Positions 1 through 12,800 of a DNA stretch of 64,000 nucleotides are shown here, piece by piece. Under the pieces are notes generated by a model, which was given only the letters and a program-made list of their open reading frames with translations, was not told where the DNA came from and ran no database searches. The translations under genes were made by a program, and so were the position numbers. Numbering within the stretch: position 1 is the first letter of the stretch; each line of letters starts with the position of its first letter. This DNA comes from Coniferiporia sulphurascens (lineage: Eukaryota > Basidiomycota > Agaricomycetes > Hymenochaetales > Hymenochaetaceae): the NCBI GenBank assembly GCA_002794785.1, contig NBBA01000006.1:1426001-1490000 (forward strand), written 5' to 3'.

Positions 1-3000
1 CAGTTACAGTTGTGGTGTAAGCACCGTGACGGTATTTGGTAGTATCTGATCGAACAGAATGCATGAACATCGAATTCTTCCCCCCCCCTCACCCCATCTC
101 GGCGTAAAGTTGTTGCGCGCGCGTAGGATGGAGGGAACCACGCTAAGTTGTGAGCTACGCGACGGCGGGGGGAGGGGCACGGCACGGCACGGCACTCAGG
201 CCCGAGTCCGGACCTGGATCTGGATCGTGGCTGGTAAGGGAATAGGGACAGGATCCCGGGCCATGGGGTGCTTGGAACCTGGAGTGCGCGGTGGCGTTGG
301 TCGTACTACCGTGCCATCGCGCCGTCATATTGAAATTGCCAACCACGCGGCACGGCACGCGGAGTGCGGGCTGCCCGCGATATACTAAGTAAGTAATATT
401 AATCACGTTCTTTACAGTAGATAATTCTAAAAGTTCGAAATGGCGGTTGTGGGGGCTATCGTTTAACGCCACTGCGGATCGAGCGCGCGCACGCGCCGAT
501 TGGTTGAATGCATCGGTATCAACATCCCCCTTCTTCCTTCTCTACAAGAACAATACAATGCTGCCGTAGCGAGTAAGATATACTACTGCACAGCTAGGCT
601 GGGCCGTGCGTGAGCCTTGACGCAAAGCACCAACGCCGCCATTCAATCGCCCCGATAATATAGTTTCTATCCGACCCGATCCCCGTGCCCACTGACTCCA
701 AACGCTAATAAGTATTTACCCCCCTTTCTCCCCATCCCACCGTGACCCCGCTCAGCAGCCCCTCGGTCGCATGTCTGAAGCGCTGGCCGGCGACAAGCTC
801 TTGTGCGGCAACGTCCGAGACTGAGAACATTGCCGTTTCGGGCACTCGCCTCCCACTCCGAGTTTACTCCTAAGTTCTCGGAAGCCCCACCTGACGACAA
901 ACGCATACGACTCTGCACCACCTACAACGCCACCCACATATAGCCACCCTGGCTCTCCGTCAATGCATTATCCTCACGTGTTAAAACGCTTCCGCGACCC
1001 TACAACTGCCGAGAGCTTATGTGTTTCCGCGAACAGAGCAGAGGGGTCGAACGATCATGTCTCTGAGCTGAATGCAGTCAGCGCCCCTTCGGCGCCTGAT
1101 CCTCAGATAATCACGTAGCACTGCTAGTTCAAGCTCCGATCGACGCGGCTGTCATGCTTGGTTTCGGGGCAGATTCAATGCTCTCTCCCAGGAGCGGGAA
1201 GAGTAAGATAGTTTCCGTAGTTTGACTTCAAGGACGAAGGAGGCTTTTGAACTTTGGGTGTTCGGAATTCCCTCACACTTTTCGCGGCTGTTTGCGAGTT
1301 CCCGAGGTACTGAAGGTTGATGGTCGGGGTCAGTCAGCCTCACGTTCCTCGATCAACCGTCTGTCCTATCATCCTCTCTCCTTTTCAGGATAAAGGCGAA
1401 TACCCGATACCGAGAGTTCCTGCCGATTAAGGTTGGGCGTTTCATTGACTCATATCCTTCCGAGGACGGCTGGCTGGTCGGAAGAAGATCGATTAAGGGC
1501 GGACCTTGGGGAGAAAGGGAAGTGCATTAACGCTACTTCGTCCGTGCGTGGACTGCGCTGGTGATCTTTGGTTGCTTTGGTGTGGGTGAGGATTTTCCCT
1601 TAAAGTCCAGATTAGGCCGGGTGCATTCATCCGCGAAGTGGGCTGCGGCGCAAGTTGACATGTTGCATTAAGGGCATGCCCGTGCCCGTGCCCGTGACCG
1701 GGAGCACAGTACGTACGTCCCAAGATGCATCATTTGTAGTCTGTATCCGCTGCCCTGGTAGATCATATGTGTTCATAATTAACTAGCTAGTTGTTCCGAG
1801 GTTTCACTTCTGAGGGGTACGTGCGGTCGAGAGAGAAAAATGCCCCAGTCGTATCGCGAAGGAATGCATTGCTCCCCTTCTAGACTTTGGTTACTTAAAG
1901 ACTGCTAAAACAAACTTGTCGTTGACCTCGGCTGAATTCGGGCTAAAGGATACCGCCCTTGGGGAGCGTACTTCTCCTAAGGTTAAGTGGCACGCGCCGT
2001 GCATGAGCCGTACGCGTGTAGAGACGCGAGGTCTCGTGACATACGGGCGGCTCGACTATGAAGCTCCACTATTAGCGGGACATCCAGCTGCGCACACACC
2101 ACGTACACAGGACAGTCATGTGCGGTTTTCCCGGAAAGGTGCCCCTAACATTGACAGCCCTGTACTGATACGCCCCTAACCCCCGCCCCCATATCGTCCC
2201 TCGAAGTCCGATATAGCAATCATTCATGCCGGTCCTTCCAGCTCTGCGCCTTGATTATCCGCCCGATCCGCGGTGCAGCGTGCAGAGCTAGATAGATGCT
2301 ATACTAGGTACGCGCCGGCTGTATTTAGCATATATTATTCGAGTGCGTGTTCGACCCGAGGCGGGGTAAAATGAATCCGGGAGGGGTAAAAAGGGTAAGT
2401 AGAACGTATGATAGTGTACACGTTGGGACGCTAACTCGAATTGTTTAATTGGCCGAACGGCTTGCTGAGACACTGTGTTGCTGTGTATACGGCATGGTAA
2501 GTACGTGCGGGGACCGTCAAGTTGCGTCCTTCATCAGCTTATATTGCACTTAGGAGGGAACCACCTTCAGTTGGAGTAGCTTAGTATTACATACGTGGTT
2601 TTGCCGATTGGGGTACTTTTAATCTATGATTGTGGGTGGGGTACTAGGTAGCGATCTGCTGCAGCCGTTGAAGTGTGACACACCACTCAGGCTCGGACCT
2701 GGATATATTTTGCGGAATTCGCATTGTGGCAGCTTCCTTCCGAACACGACCCCCCCTCCCCCCCACATACCGTATGCTTGCATGCAGGCTAATATCAATA
2801 TGGATGATTCTGAATAACGCCTCTTCGTCTATCCGCGCCGAGTAGTCGGCCCCCGGGTGCAAATCGCTCGGCGCAAGCAGTCGGCAGAACAGAAAGGTAG
2901 TAGCCTCGATTCGGAGGGGATGATCGTCCCGATATCGGAATGGATCGAGATTTAATATGGATTTTCTGTTTTTAGATGGTAACGTCACAGACAAATCCCT

Positions 3001-6000
3001 GTCACGCTGTCGCTGATCAAGCTCGGCTGACTCAGGACCGAGCTTAAAATATGACCTCAGACTCTCGAGACACGGTTTGCAGCTTCCGGGAGAGCAATCC
3101 GCGCAGAAGTATGCAATGCTTCCGAGGAAAGGTCTCAATAGTTCTTCTTTGCGCGTCCCACCGGTTTTTCCCTCGGGTTGTCGGTGCCCGGAAACTGCGA
3201 CGTTCTCGGACACAGTCGCGGCAGCCAAGAGGCTCCTTCGCCCGCTTTTAGTGGGTTTGGTCGCTGGCTGACTGAGATATCTACCCCTCCCCCCGAGCGA
3301 GGGACGCATTGCACTCATAGGCGGATATTCGAGCCGAACCTGGGAAAAATCGGAGGACGCTTAGGAATTAAGGACAAATGCGGACCGTGCTGCACAGTTT
3401 CGCTCTATCTTCCTTCCCACGTCCCGCGGCCCGCTTTTCAAGGCGCGAAAAGCGGCTCGGAGGTTACGAGCCGCCAGGGAGCATCAATGACGGTCGCGGT
3501 TGCAGTGAGGGCTAATTAAGACGCGCTGACGCGCTAAGTCACGGAAGTCGTGGTGCCGTGACGAACCGTGTGGCTCTGGGCTTCAGAACTTCTATGTTCT
3601 ATTCGGAACTCGCTCGCTGCTTTGCCGAAGCCGGGTTTGATTGTCAAGGAAGTGGCTCGTTGTGGTCCAAGAAACCGGTCATTGAGAGGTGACCTTCACG
3701 GTTCTTTTGTATTAATTAACCTGCTTCTTTATAAACCTATTCACTTTACCCTGGACCATAAACTTTGTTTTTTTATTGACGATACCTTACCTGGTCTTCC
3801 GAAACATTTCTACATGTCAAGGTTGAAGGCACATGAGCCCTCAGAAAATGGAAAAGAGGAGCCTGGCATCAGACATTCTCACCGGTGCTGCTGTTAATCC
3901 GTATATTAATCCCGAGCATTTACATTTCATATTGCACCTTTTCCTGTTCATTAGTTATTAATATTGAAAGTGGCATGCTTGCTCGAAGTCACACAACGGC
4001 TCACATTATCTCACCGATGTAAGGACGCCCTGGACTTGACTTTATCTCAGGAAGGTGAGTGGCTGATAATTTGAAATCGCCGAACGTTGCGACGTGTCCG
4101 CAGCAGCCAAGTGTCCATATCAGCCGCGAGCTGCGGGTGATTACTATCTCGCCCAACTTCCTGGCCGCCGCCTTAGCAAGTGGGCGATGCCACGCACGCC
4201 AGCAGGCAACCTGCAGGGCCAATCAAAGCTTCTTGGCGTTCGAAATACACTTCAAGGTTGTGTGGGAAGATCAGTACTATCAAACCACTAATAGACCCGG
4301 GCTGGGACGGGATCCGGGATCCGTAAACGAGGATGCCTTGTGTCTTACGGGTGTCTACAATCTCTTCAGTTTGGCTGTTCCGGATGGGCATGCCCTCCGT
4401 AACCTAGGATTACTTCTAGCTTGATTGCGGTATTTTGGGGCGTTGGAATGCTGTTGTTTAGTTGTGCGTTCGAAGATGCTCCCGATATGATTGTGTAAGA
4501 TGAGTAAGCAGTGCTAGCCGGTGGCGTTAGTCAGCGTCGAGTCGACTCATCGCTCGTCCCTTCATCGTCAAACGGAACAGAGATGCACAGATTCCAGAAC
4601 ACGCACTGGCAGCTATAGGCCGTCTCTTCTCCCGTGATAAAGCGCGTCTCTACAAAGTCTCTCAAATAGCGTGTCCTTTCGGCTTTTGTACGGCGCCCGC
4701 AGCAATGAAGCCATTTGGGGAACACAGGCTGTTTCGACGGGCAGCGCTACGTTCTTCCCGAGTGCCGCGACCACTTGGCCTTCTCGAGTGAGCGCTTTCC
4801 TTTCCTCGGTTCAGGACTCGGGACACTCCCACCTTCACATGGCACTTCTCTTCCATTCATTCAGTCTCCTCGACACCCTACCCCCTTCATGGACCCGTTT
4901 ATGGCTCGGCTTGTGCTGGCGAATAACTAGATCAGCTATTGCAAAGGCGCTGCCGCGCAGAGTCTATCCACTCGTATCCTGTGCTGTCATGGATACTCCA
5001 CATGGGCTGATATCGTCGGCTTCTTGTTTTTCTTTCTTCGGCCGCCGTTTGCTTATCCACCGCTTTGGACGCTGTCGCGACTTAACCTTCAGCCTTCTTA
5101 ATTTTAGGCTCAGTTCAGACCATCTCTACTGCCATGATGGCCTCTGTTGATGTCACAGCGAACCTGTACAGAAGGCGCCTCCTTCATCAGACCCGGCATC
5201 GTCTTCCATTCGTTCGCTGGCCCCCGGTCCCTGACTTCCATCCGCTCCCATCCGTAGTCCGGGGACTTCTTCGCGGGCGTGAGATCCCGGCGCTATATTG
5301 CGTTAGGCCTTCCGACAGTGGGAGAAGACAGCGTCAGAGCCACAGCGCTCAAGGAGGACAATGACCATAGCCTTTCTTGCTGAACTTTGTGGACCTTTAC
5401 TTCGCTCTCGGCGGATCTTCGATTCAATTGAGAACGTAAGTGAGAGCTGATTCCGCTTAGATGAAAGGCTGGATCCACAATATCAGACTTCTCAATTTAC
5501 TCACAGTTGTCACAGTGAGGTCAAACAGCTCTCAACGCCTACAATACATTCACTGAATGCAAGCGCACATCGAAGAGAGTTAATAATAATTTCAAAATCA
5601 TCTCGCTTAGAGCTTTATCGCCTGTCAAACGCTCAGGACAGTCAGCATGGAGCTTGTGGGGGGTTCATGTATCTATATCTCCGTTTTTCTTCTCTCGCGT
5701 CTACTGCGGTTGATCGCCCGTCGGGCTCCAGGCCTAGTACCATCAAGGACTGCCCTGTAGCGCGTGCAGAGCGTCCAGGGCAAACGCCCAAGCATTGACG
5801 TTCCACGCACTTGTTTCCCCTGGGTACCATTCTGTATGCCTTCTGTTCCCGTCTGGTTGTGGACCTGTTTGCTTGTCCGAGATGCTAGTTCCCATGGCCT
5901 CGATCGACTATCTGCTTTGTGCGTCTTGCCTGCTACCTGCGGTTCTATTGCCACAGCTCGGCCAAACGTACCGGACCAGAGCGTACCTCATTTCTTATCT

Positions 6001-8513
6001 TCGACGGGGTGGCCTTTGTCTATCTTGGAGAAGGAATCCATGGAACTGCGGGCGCGTGAAGCATCGTTCTACTTCGAATAAATTTCTCCAGAGGAACTGC
6101 AGACGTTGCGTCTGGATATCGGGGTATTCCGAGACAAGTTGAATGTCATGTGAATGTGCTTCGGGGTGTTTACCCGGCAAGGACCAATGAAATCTGAAAC
6201 GACATGTCTGGTCATCAAATCTCCCGTATGCTTGGAAAGGTTCAGGCCAGAACTCGGACTTGACTTAAGAGGTTAGCGACTGGCGCGATCACATAAGCGC
6301 TAAGGCTTTCTTGACAGATTCTTGCAAGTACCCGATGCTTGGGTGGAGGTCCTCGTCCGACGACCTCCGACGTCACCCAATATTTGATGCACTGATTGAA
6401 CATCACAATGCTCCACGCCCGAGGAAACTCCGTTGAGCATTCTGCCTGTATTCTAAGACGGACCTTTGACAAATTATGCTAGAGTTTCAGGAATGAAATG
6501 AAACGAATTATCCTGCAACTCCATAATGTTCTATTCCCCTAGTCTTGAAACATTGGTCTCCACCCCGTGCTGTGGGTCCTAGTTCATTTACGACAGTTAT
6601 GAACACAAACCAGGTCCGCTTAAACGGGCGTCTGCAAGAATACGTTATCTACTCGCTAGACCTGTATATCCGGGTGTTTCAGCTCGTTCTCGCGGTTGCT
6701 TTTGAAGCGGATGTAGTCCTCCATTGAAGCAGATGCAATTCGAAATGGAATATTTCAATCCGATGTTGGTATACCTTGGACCAATTCTCGGCGTTCATAG
6801 CGCTGGCTTCGGGATCGGCATTGGCCTCAATGTTTATTCCTCGCTAATGGATTAGGCAACTGTCATCTGGTTCGTTGAGATAAAGCCGGAAATGACGCCA
6901 CAGTGCCGCTATTTCACATCCTTGTCATAAGCGGAAATTGAGTAGCCTCTTTAAATTCCTCCGGACCAATATTCGTGATGGGCTTCTTGGTGCAACATAC
7001 GAACATCTCATTGTATTTCTTTTCTGACACTCCGAGTTCTTCAGCATTCCTAATAAGTCATCCTCTTCTCCGACGTTTCACCCTGGATGACTGCTCTTTT
7101 CGAAATGTTCTGGCGTCTACGAAAACAGACCTTATGAAAAGAAACGGAGTTCCCCTTGAAGGCTAAATTTATAAGGCAGACTTCTGGAGACTCACATTGT
7201 CCGTTCGTCCCCTTGAACTAAGGTTATAGTAGCCGGCAGCTGGCCAGGAGCGAAAGCCAAATCTCGCACAAAATTAACAAACCCGACCGGACTACTTACT
7301 GTAGTGGCTACATAATTTTCTCCGCGGACATTCCCTTCGGTACGGTGTGCCTGTCGAGCTGGGCACTGTGACTCAGAAATTCTCTGTTCGACATGTGCAA
7401 CAATCAGCGTCGTCCGCTCACTTCCGGATTGTCGGGACACCGGGACGTAGTGCTCACTGACGCATTTTTAGTGCTGCCGAGACTTCCGACATTCTTTGTA
7501 CTCTACTCTGACCCGGACACGCCGGTAACATAATCTTCCACACTTCGATGCTTTCAAAGCCAAAACAAACTATCTTCTACGATATTTCGAAGTATTCCAA
7601 CACTTGAAGAAACACCTGTGTAGCTAAACGCGAGGAGCACGGCGCCGAGGGATATGCAGCGATGTTACACGTACAACTTCTCGTTCCATTATCAATCACG
7701 ATCGATTACCAGCTAGAACATTCCATTTATCTAGCGAAACTTAAACAACTCATCGAAAGAAGGATCAATCATGTGTTCATGCTCTTTGGAGGAGAAATGC
7801 TCTGCAGATGCTGCAGCCGATTGGTGAGGATCAAAGTCAGCTATGAGGACGGCGATGTACACAATTCAGGTACCCGTAACAGATCTGCTTGAGCCAATTG
7901 TTGGATGAGCGGCTCGCCCACGGAACCAATTAAGTTTTCTGCTCAATAGAGTGCGACACCTTTGATTCAGGTCTTTCAGCGCTGAAAGGCGGTGTATGCT
8001 TTATTGTGGCTCAGTGTGATGGGTGGATGACGTAATCGATTACATATTTCTTGTTTTTCTTCGATGCGGCCGCCGGGCTCCAGCGTGGCAATTTCGTCGA
8101 TAATGATGATCTAAACTCCAGAGAGCAATCCGATTCTCCCGTCGCCGGTAGGGCCCACTTTTTTGCGGCCAACGAAAACTGTATGCCGTTATTGGTTTCT
8201 TTTCCATGTGTCTTCTATCGACACCACATAATCCAGATACGCTAGTCGGCCTTTTACAGTTTTACAAAGGGCTTTCAAACGACGAACTCGAACTTTCTGA
8301 AGCGTTTGCCTATATAATCAAACACAGAAGCTTCTGGGACGTCTCGGCGGTATCGTACAAAACAATAACGCGAGAAAGGACTTTGATACGATTTGCTTTA
8401 CTTTGTTCAAGAACGGCAAAAGCGGTCGACAAATAATGACACGACTACTAAACGCCACTGGTACCTTTACCAAGGTGGCTTCCCCTCCAACTACTTTGTT
8501 GCCATGGTTTTAA
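1..8513. other. Long stretch without a recognisable gene
   Basis: Mixed-composition DNA in which open frames are short and overlap on both strands. I recognise no protein family. Simple repeats include a GGCAC run near 175-195 and CCCGTG units near 1677-1700. A 224-codon minus-strand frame (2644-3318) and a 159-codon plus frame (4671-5150) exist, but their translations look like chance reading. The part from 7300 to 7680 resembles a second segment near 14160-14490 and may be an eroded duplicate. Confidence 0.5.
7300..7680. repeat. Diverged duplicate segment, copy 1
   Basis: Shares interrupted similarity with 14160-14490, including a CTGACCCGGA(C/T)ACGCCGGTA block, a TTTTCTC(C/T)GCGGA block and a CACGGCGCCG block in the same order. 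Reading frames in both copies are full of stops. It is probably a remnant of a duplicated gene or old repeat whose identity I cannot name. Confidence 0.4.
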
Positions 8514-9450
8514 ATGGCGGCCTCAGGACTTTCAATCCAGTCGAGCTTTACATCCTTCACATCTCCCACAGACTTGTGGGAGTTCCCCACTGTCATGGCG
8601 ATGATATCTCACGACGTAATCCACCTAATAACCGATTACTTTCAGGATGAACGCCTTCGGGACCCGTCTCACCCACAATGGTGGATCGGGTTTGATCGAG
8701 ATGTACGCAGCGACATACATATATTGAATAATCTGGCACTTGTATCCAAGGCATGGTACAATCTAGCGAGACTGGCGGCGCTCCGTGCTACACCCCTGTA
8801 CCTTACGACAAAGTGCATGCGTACATTTCTTTCCTTAACTCTTCGCAGAGGGTATGGGGATCCCGTGAATTCACTTATAATTGATTTCCCGCGCATACAC
8901 GACCACGACGAAGTGCCAAATAATAAGAATATTGATGTCCTCCTAGAAAGACTTGAGCTTGTGCTCGGGGTGTGTCCTCAACTCCGATCCGCTCATCCCG
9001 ATAATTTTGACCAGAACTACTTACCTCCCTCGCTTTTTCAAAATTGTCAACGGACTGAAGTCCAATCGCGCGTTTGGGTTACGCGTAGCTGGGCCTTCGA
9101 TCAAAGGTGGATACGATCTCCAAGACAGAGTCCCGATATGCATGTTTCCACTGCCTCAACCCCCCTGTCTGGTGAGCCTGACTCTCGGTGGCGTTAACCT
9201 GCGTTACCTGGTGGATCTTGCTTCGGAAGTGAAGCTTCCGCAACTGAGGAACTTGCACGCTCACTTCTGCGCACCGTCAAACGAGTTCGTGCGTTCCTTG
9301 GCGTGAGCCCCATTGCACAAGCTGCACATCGGCTTGTGTGTCTTCATGCAAGGTCTTCTGCCGTTCCTATTGAAAAACTCGACCTCGCTGGAATATTCTA
9401 CGTATTCGCGCGTAATAGCGCAGTCGATACGATTTACCCGACAAATACTG
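8514..9450 (+). pseudogene. Broken F-box-like / leucine-rich protein gene
   Basis: The first frame (8514-9050) starts with an F-box-like pattern: hydrophobic residues spaced as in VIHLITDYF, then a LVSKAWYNLARLAA helix, typical of the many fungal F-box proteins that recruit targets to SCF ubiquitin ligases. Near 9040 the sensible reading moves to another frame, which continues with leucine-rich-like text (LVSLTLGGVNL, LPQLRNLHAHF). A TGA at 9304-9306 interrupts that frame, and similar text (LHKLHIGLCVF) goes on to about 9450. The combination of frameshift and stop argues for a pseudogene. An intron at the frame change is possible, but I see no convincing splice sites. Family call is moderate; the exact start is unclear. 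Confidence 0.5.
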
Positions 9451-9699
9451 CCATAGGACGGTCATGTCCGTGTAGGACGCTGGCAATTCCCCTTTTTGTG
9501 CGTGCGCGTAGTACAGTCCGACGGTTAAAATATACTCAGATCACCTCCCCCGAAGTCCTTCAGTCCGACGATCATTCTCGTACTCACGTCCCCAAAAGGA
9601 GGCTTTCGTTTATACATCTCCAGCCTCTCGACGCCGCAACGGCGGTGAATCCATACTCTTCATAGACCACAGAGAATACGTTGCGTGTGGCTTTGAACC

Positions 9700-10460
9700 A
9701 TCGCTGACGTCTGCCGCAGATCTTTTTGGCGCGTAGCATCTGGACATGAGAGCCTAAGCTGGGACTTCACGGATCCGCTCAGATGGTGTGCGTCTTTGCG
9801 CTCGTCGCGCTGCCGTGCTCTACTTGGCAACTACCTATCCATGTAGTGTGGTATCCCAAACGTAGTTCTATGTGTGCATAGGAGGACGGGGGAAGGTGGT
9901 TCGATCCCCACACTATACAGGGAGATGAGGGGGCTGGATGCTGCCGTGCCCCCTGCGGATGCGGATAATCGCAAAGTAGACTTGAGAGACGGCGAAGCTA
10001 ACTTCAGACTTCCCGTCTATTATGCTGTTTTCCCCAAGAGACACCGTTACAAATCATCAGCTGAAAGGGGAACTCGAAGCTCCGACGGATGGCATTCATG
10101 AAAGCGCACAGGAGGAATGCTTCATGATAGCTGAGAAGTTCTTGAGTATCACGGACCTACGATGGAACATGATCCGGGCGATGTTTCCTTGCAACTCAGC
10201 GTTCTTCTTCAGCCGTCCTTCATCCGTCCTATCATCGCTGACAACAATTCTGTTGAGGGTGCGTGGTGATGTTGTGACCTGTAATCCAGATATTATGACC
10301 GTTGTATTGTGTGTACTACTACTCCTTCATGAATCCCTGTTAACTTATTGGTTCGAGATATACACTGTACATGTACATGCAAATTTGTATTCAGGCCTTG
10401 TCTTCAAAGTATGGAAAGTTTTAGACCAGGACATGATCACATTCTACCATTGAAAGTGGT
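9700..10460. other. Intergenic stretch, nothing recognised
   Basis: Sequence downstream of the broken F-box-like gene. A 143-codon plus-strand frame (10022-10453) has no recognisable motif and I do not call it a gene. Confidence 0.4.
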
Positions 10461-10461
10461 A

Positions 10462-10794
10462 CAGTGGGGGTATCGACCAACGATAATCCCAAGGTTGAGT
10501 TCGACCACTGGGGTCTCAGGGTGTGTCTGAGGGGATGTGTCGGGGTTCCGGGAACGTAACACGAGTTCCGGAATGCAAAAGAACTGAATTTCGAGACGGA
10601 AATAGATACAATCGAGGGGGAAAATGAACTGTCCCCTATTGGAGGGATATTTTACAACTATATACTACTGTCCTGCACATTCCAACGTGTTCCTGTCATG
10701 TTTCCGGCATGCCAACCTCGTGTTTGATGGTGTGATCTGGCTGATCCTGAGTTCCGGGAACTGGGGAACTCACGGAACTCGACTATATGCACTG
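10462..10794. mobile_element. MITE-like dispersed repeat, copy A
   Basis: The segment runs from CAGTG to CACTG and is homologous to 20553-20805. Shared blocks include GGGGTCTCAGGGT, AGGAACGTAACA-like and TACTACT(G/A)TCCTGCAC. Its interior contains several short GTTCCG/CGGAAC inverted motifs. CAGTG...CACTG ends would suit a small non-autonomous hAT-type element, but I find no clear 8-bp target duplication. The mobile nature is supported by its absence at the matching place downstream of GST-3. Confidence 0.45.
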
Positions 10795-10838
10795 GGGAAT
10801 GCATCGGAATATTGGGGCTGAATATAAATAAAATCTGC

Positions 10839-10874
10839 GAGTGCGGGATACGCCCTCAGGGCGATTCCGCACTC
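10839..10874. repeat. Near-perfect hairpin
   Basis: Two arms of about 16 nt, starting GAGTGCGG and ending CCGCACTC, pair almost perfectly around a TCA loop. It lies just past the MITE-like repeat. It could form a cruciform or RNA hairpin; no function is evident. Confidence 0.6.
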
Positions 10875-11059
10875 TACACCGTCGAGGCCTGTTTCAATTG
10901 ATACTCTTGGATTTTGATCGTCGTCCTGCAGAAGGCTTGTTCCTTCCAACCTCGAGTCGCCCTATTCCATGGTGTCATGCGAGTCGCTGGCTGACACATG
11001 TATAATCTCTGTACCCGAGGTTTCGGTAGTAGGTAGTTGATACCGTTCAGACTTCATTG

Positions 11060-12800
11060 TTAGCTGAGAGGAAGTCCCAGTGAAAAGACGGAATTGAAGG
11101 AAGTATTTGTCTGATAAGGAGCGGGAGAACGAAACGCAACGAAGATAGCGGACCCCAAGATGATAAGTGTAATTGCCACAGAAAGTGCCGATGGTATAGT
11201 GCGGGAGAATATTTGCTCTAGGATTGATGCAAATATAATCTGAATACAGTCGGCCAGCCGTTTAGTCAGGGGCATACGCGGATATTTGTGCGGTAAATCA
11301 GTCTGCGGCGAACGGACCTGGACGTAAATAGCCAACGTTCCACGTCCTGCAGACTCACGCTGTAGTCCCATCGTTAGGAATACCTGTCAAAATTTAAGTA
11401 ACGAAGGTCAGTCCTTTTTCAAGAAGTATACGGTGTTCTGAGGAACATGCTTTCCTGGGCCAAGAAACCAGATATCGTTACCAGAATAAACAAAGCCAGA
11501 CACACAAGTCAGAAGGGGAAAATAGGAGTTTCCCGAAGTATTAGCATTCTACAATTTCATATTAGATTTATATGCGAGAATTATCACGGATCACGGTGGG
11601 AAACGAATACGGAGATAGGTTGGCGAAAGGTACATACCCGAGAAGAGAAGTCAGAACGAAGTGCGAAGAGATGTACAGACATACATGTAAGCGGGTGCAG
11701 TGGGTGGGTGGGCTCGCTCTCCTATCGCTCGTATGGAAGTAAAGTAATCTCTGAACCGGGGTCACTTCATCAGCGGTATCAGCAGACGCAGAATCCATTT
11801 TAGCGAATCACTACAATCCTTGAGTAGGTGGACCAACAGCTTTTCCAATGAAGGTCCGCCGAAGATCAGCTGAGGTTGAGCGATGAGAATCACGCCGATT
11901 AATCTCAATATTGTCTAAACATCAGGGAAGTGCTCAGTGGGAAGCATTTAGAGATGTCAGCGATCAGAATCCGTTACTCATGCAGCAGCTTCCCTGCGCG
12001 AAAACACTTCATTAAGGACGAAGTGACCAGTCAATGATGCAGTGAACAAGGGTGACAGGAACGTAACCTGAAGTACCGTTGCATCGGAAAGCGAGAGATA
12101 CTGTAGCGAGTAATAGACACCAAACACCCGAACGAAACTGAAACAAATGGGAACAGAAAGATCAGTATTCTGTTGCTTTTGGTACCCAACGAAGAATACA
12201 ACGAGTTTAAATGTAGAAAAGGTGAATTTAGAGCGCACCCGGAAAACCCGCGAAAACCAGAAGGAGGCGGACATCATTTGGACCAATGGGTGGATCCGGT
12301 ATACGCTTCCAGATCCTTATTAACACAAAGTGAATTCATTTGTGCTAAAAATTAAAGTGAAGAAGCACATACATATATGCAACGCAACGCATATACGTTA
12401 CAGCCTTAATCGCAAGCTCTTTAATTTCCGTCCATAGAACATTTTCCAAAATTTGGGATGTACAGTGTACCAATCTGACTGCAACGAGCTGCACAGAAAA
12501 GGAAACCCCGTGCTTGAGTACCTGTTATTCTGCTGGAAGCATAAGCGGTAGAAAAACGTACTTCTGGCGCAGTAGTAGGCGAATCTAGGCTGTTGAGAAT
12601 TTTGATTGAAGTGTGCATAAGTGCGAAGAAGGGCTGTGAAAAGGCGATTTCCTTGCACAAATGGTATATGCTGTAGATGTATAGCCAGCGAACGGAAACC
12701 ATGGTACTGGCGAGGGTCTGCAGAAGTAGCAAAGGGCTGTGCTGGAGTTCGAAGCTACCGCACTGGTTGGGAGTAACCCGTCCTGAGAGATTTAGATACG
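11060..12800 (-). pseudogene. EamA/DMT-superfamily transporter, decayed
   Basis: A minus-strand multi-exon gene of the fungal EamA-domain drug/metabolite transporter type, membrane proteins with about ten helices. In order I can read FFALMHTSIKILNSLD, an intron starting near 12561, PELVAVRLV, then RIPDPPIGPNDVRLLLVFAG, an intron, GVYYSLQYLSLSDATVL with FLSPLFTA, an intron, LIGVILIAQPQLIFGG, TSIRAIGERAHP, TMGLQRESAGRGTLAIYVQ, an intron, and SALSVAITLIILGSAIFVAF. About one transmembrane helix is missing between DEVTPVQRLL and TSIRAIGERAH, and the frame slips there. The first exon does not join cleanly. I therefore call it a pseudogene. Family membership is fairly certain; functionality is not. 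Confidence 0.65.

Noticed and set aside
2644..3318. 224-codon minus-strand ORF
   Set aside because: Composition and lack of any motif look like chance reading; several overlapping frames of similar length exist nearby.
7660..8200. Possible AAA-ATPase-like text on the minus strand (IIIIDEIATLEPGG)
   Set aside because: Only a short Walker-B-like run is visible between stops, with no Walker A or conserved neighbours.
9890..9925. GGTTCGATCCC, a possible tRNA B box
   Set aside because: A four-pair T stem can form, but no A box or anticodon arm is found upstream.
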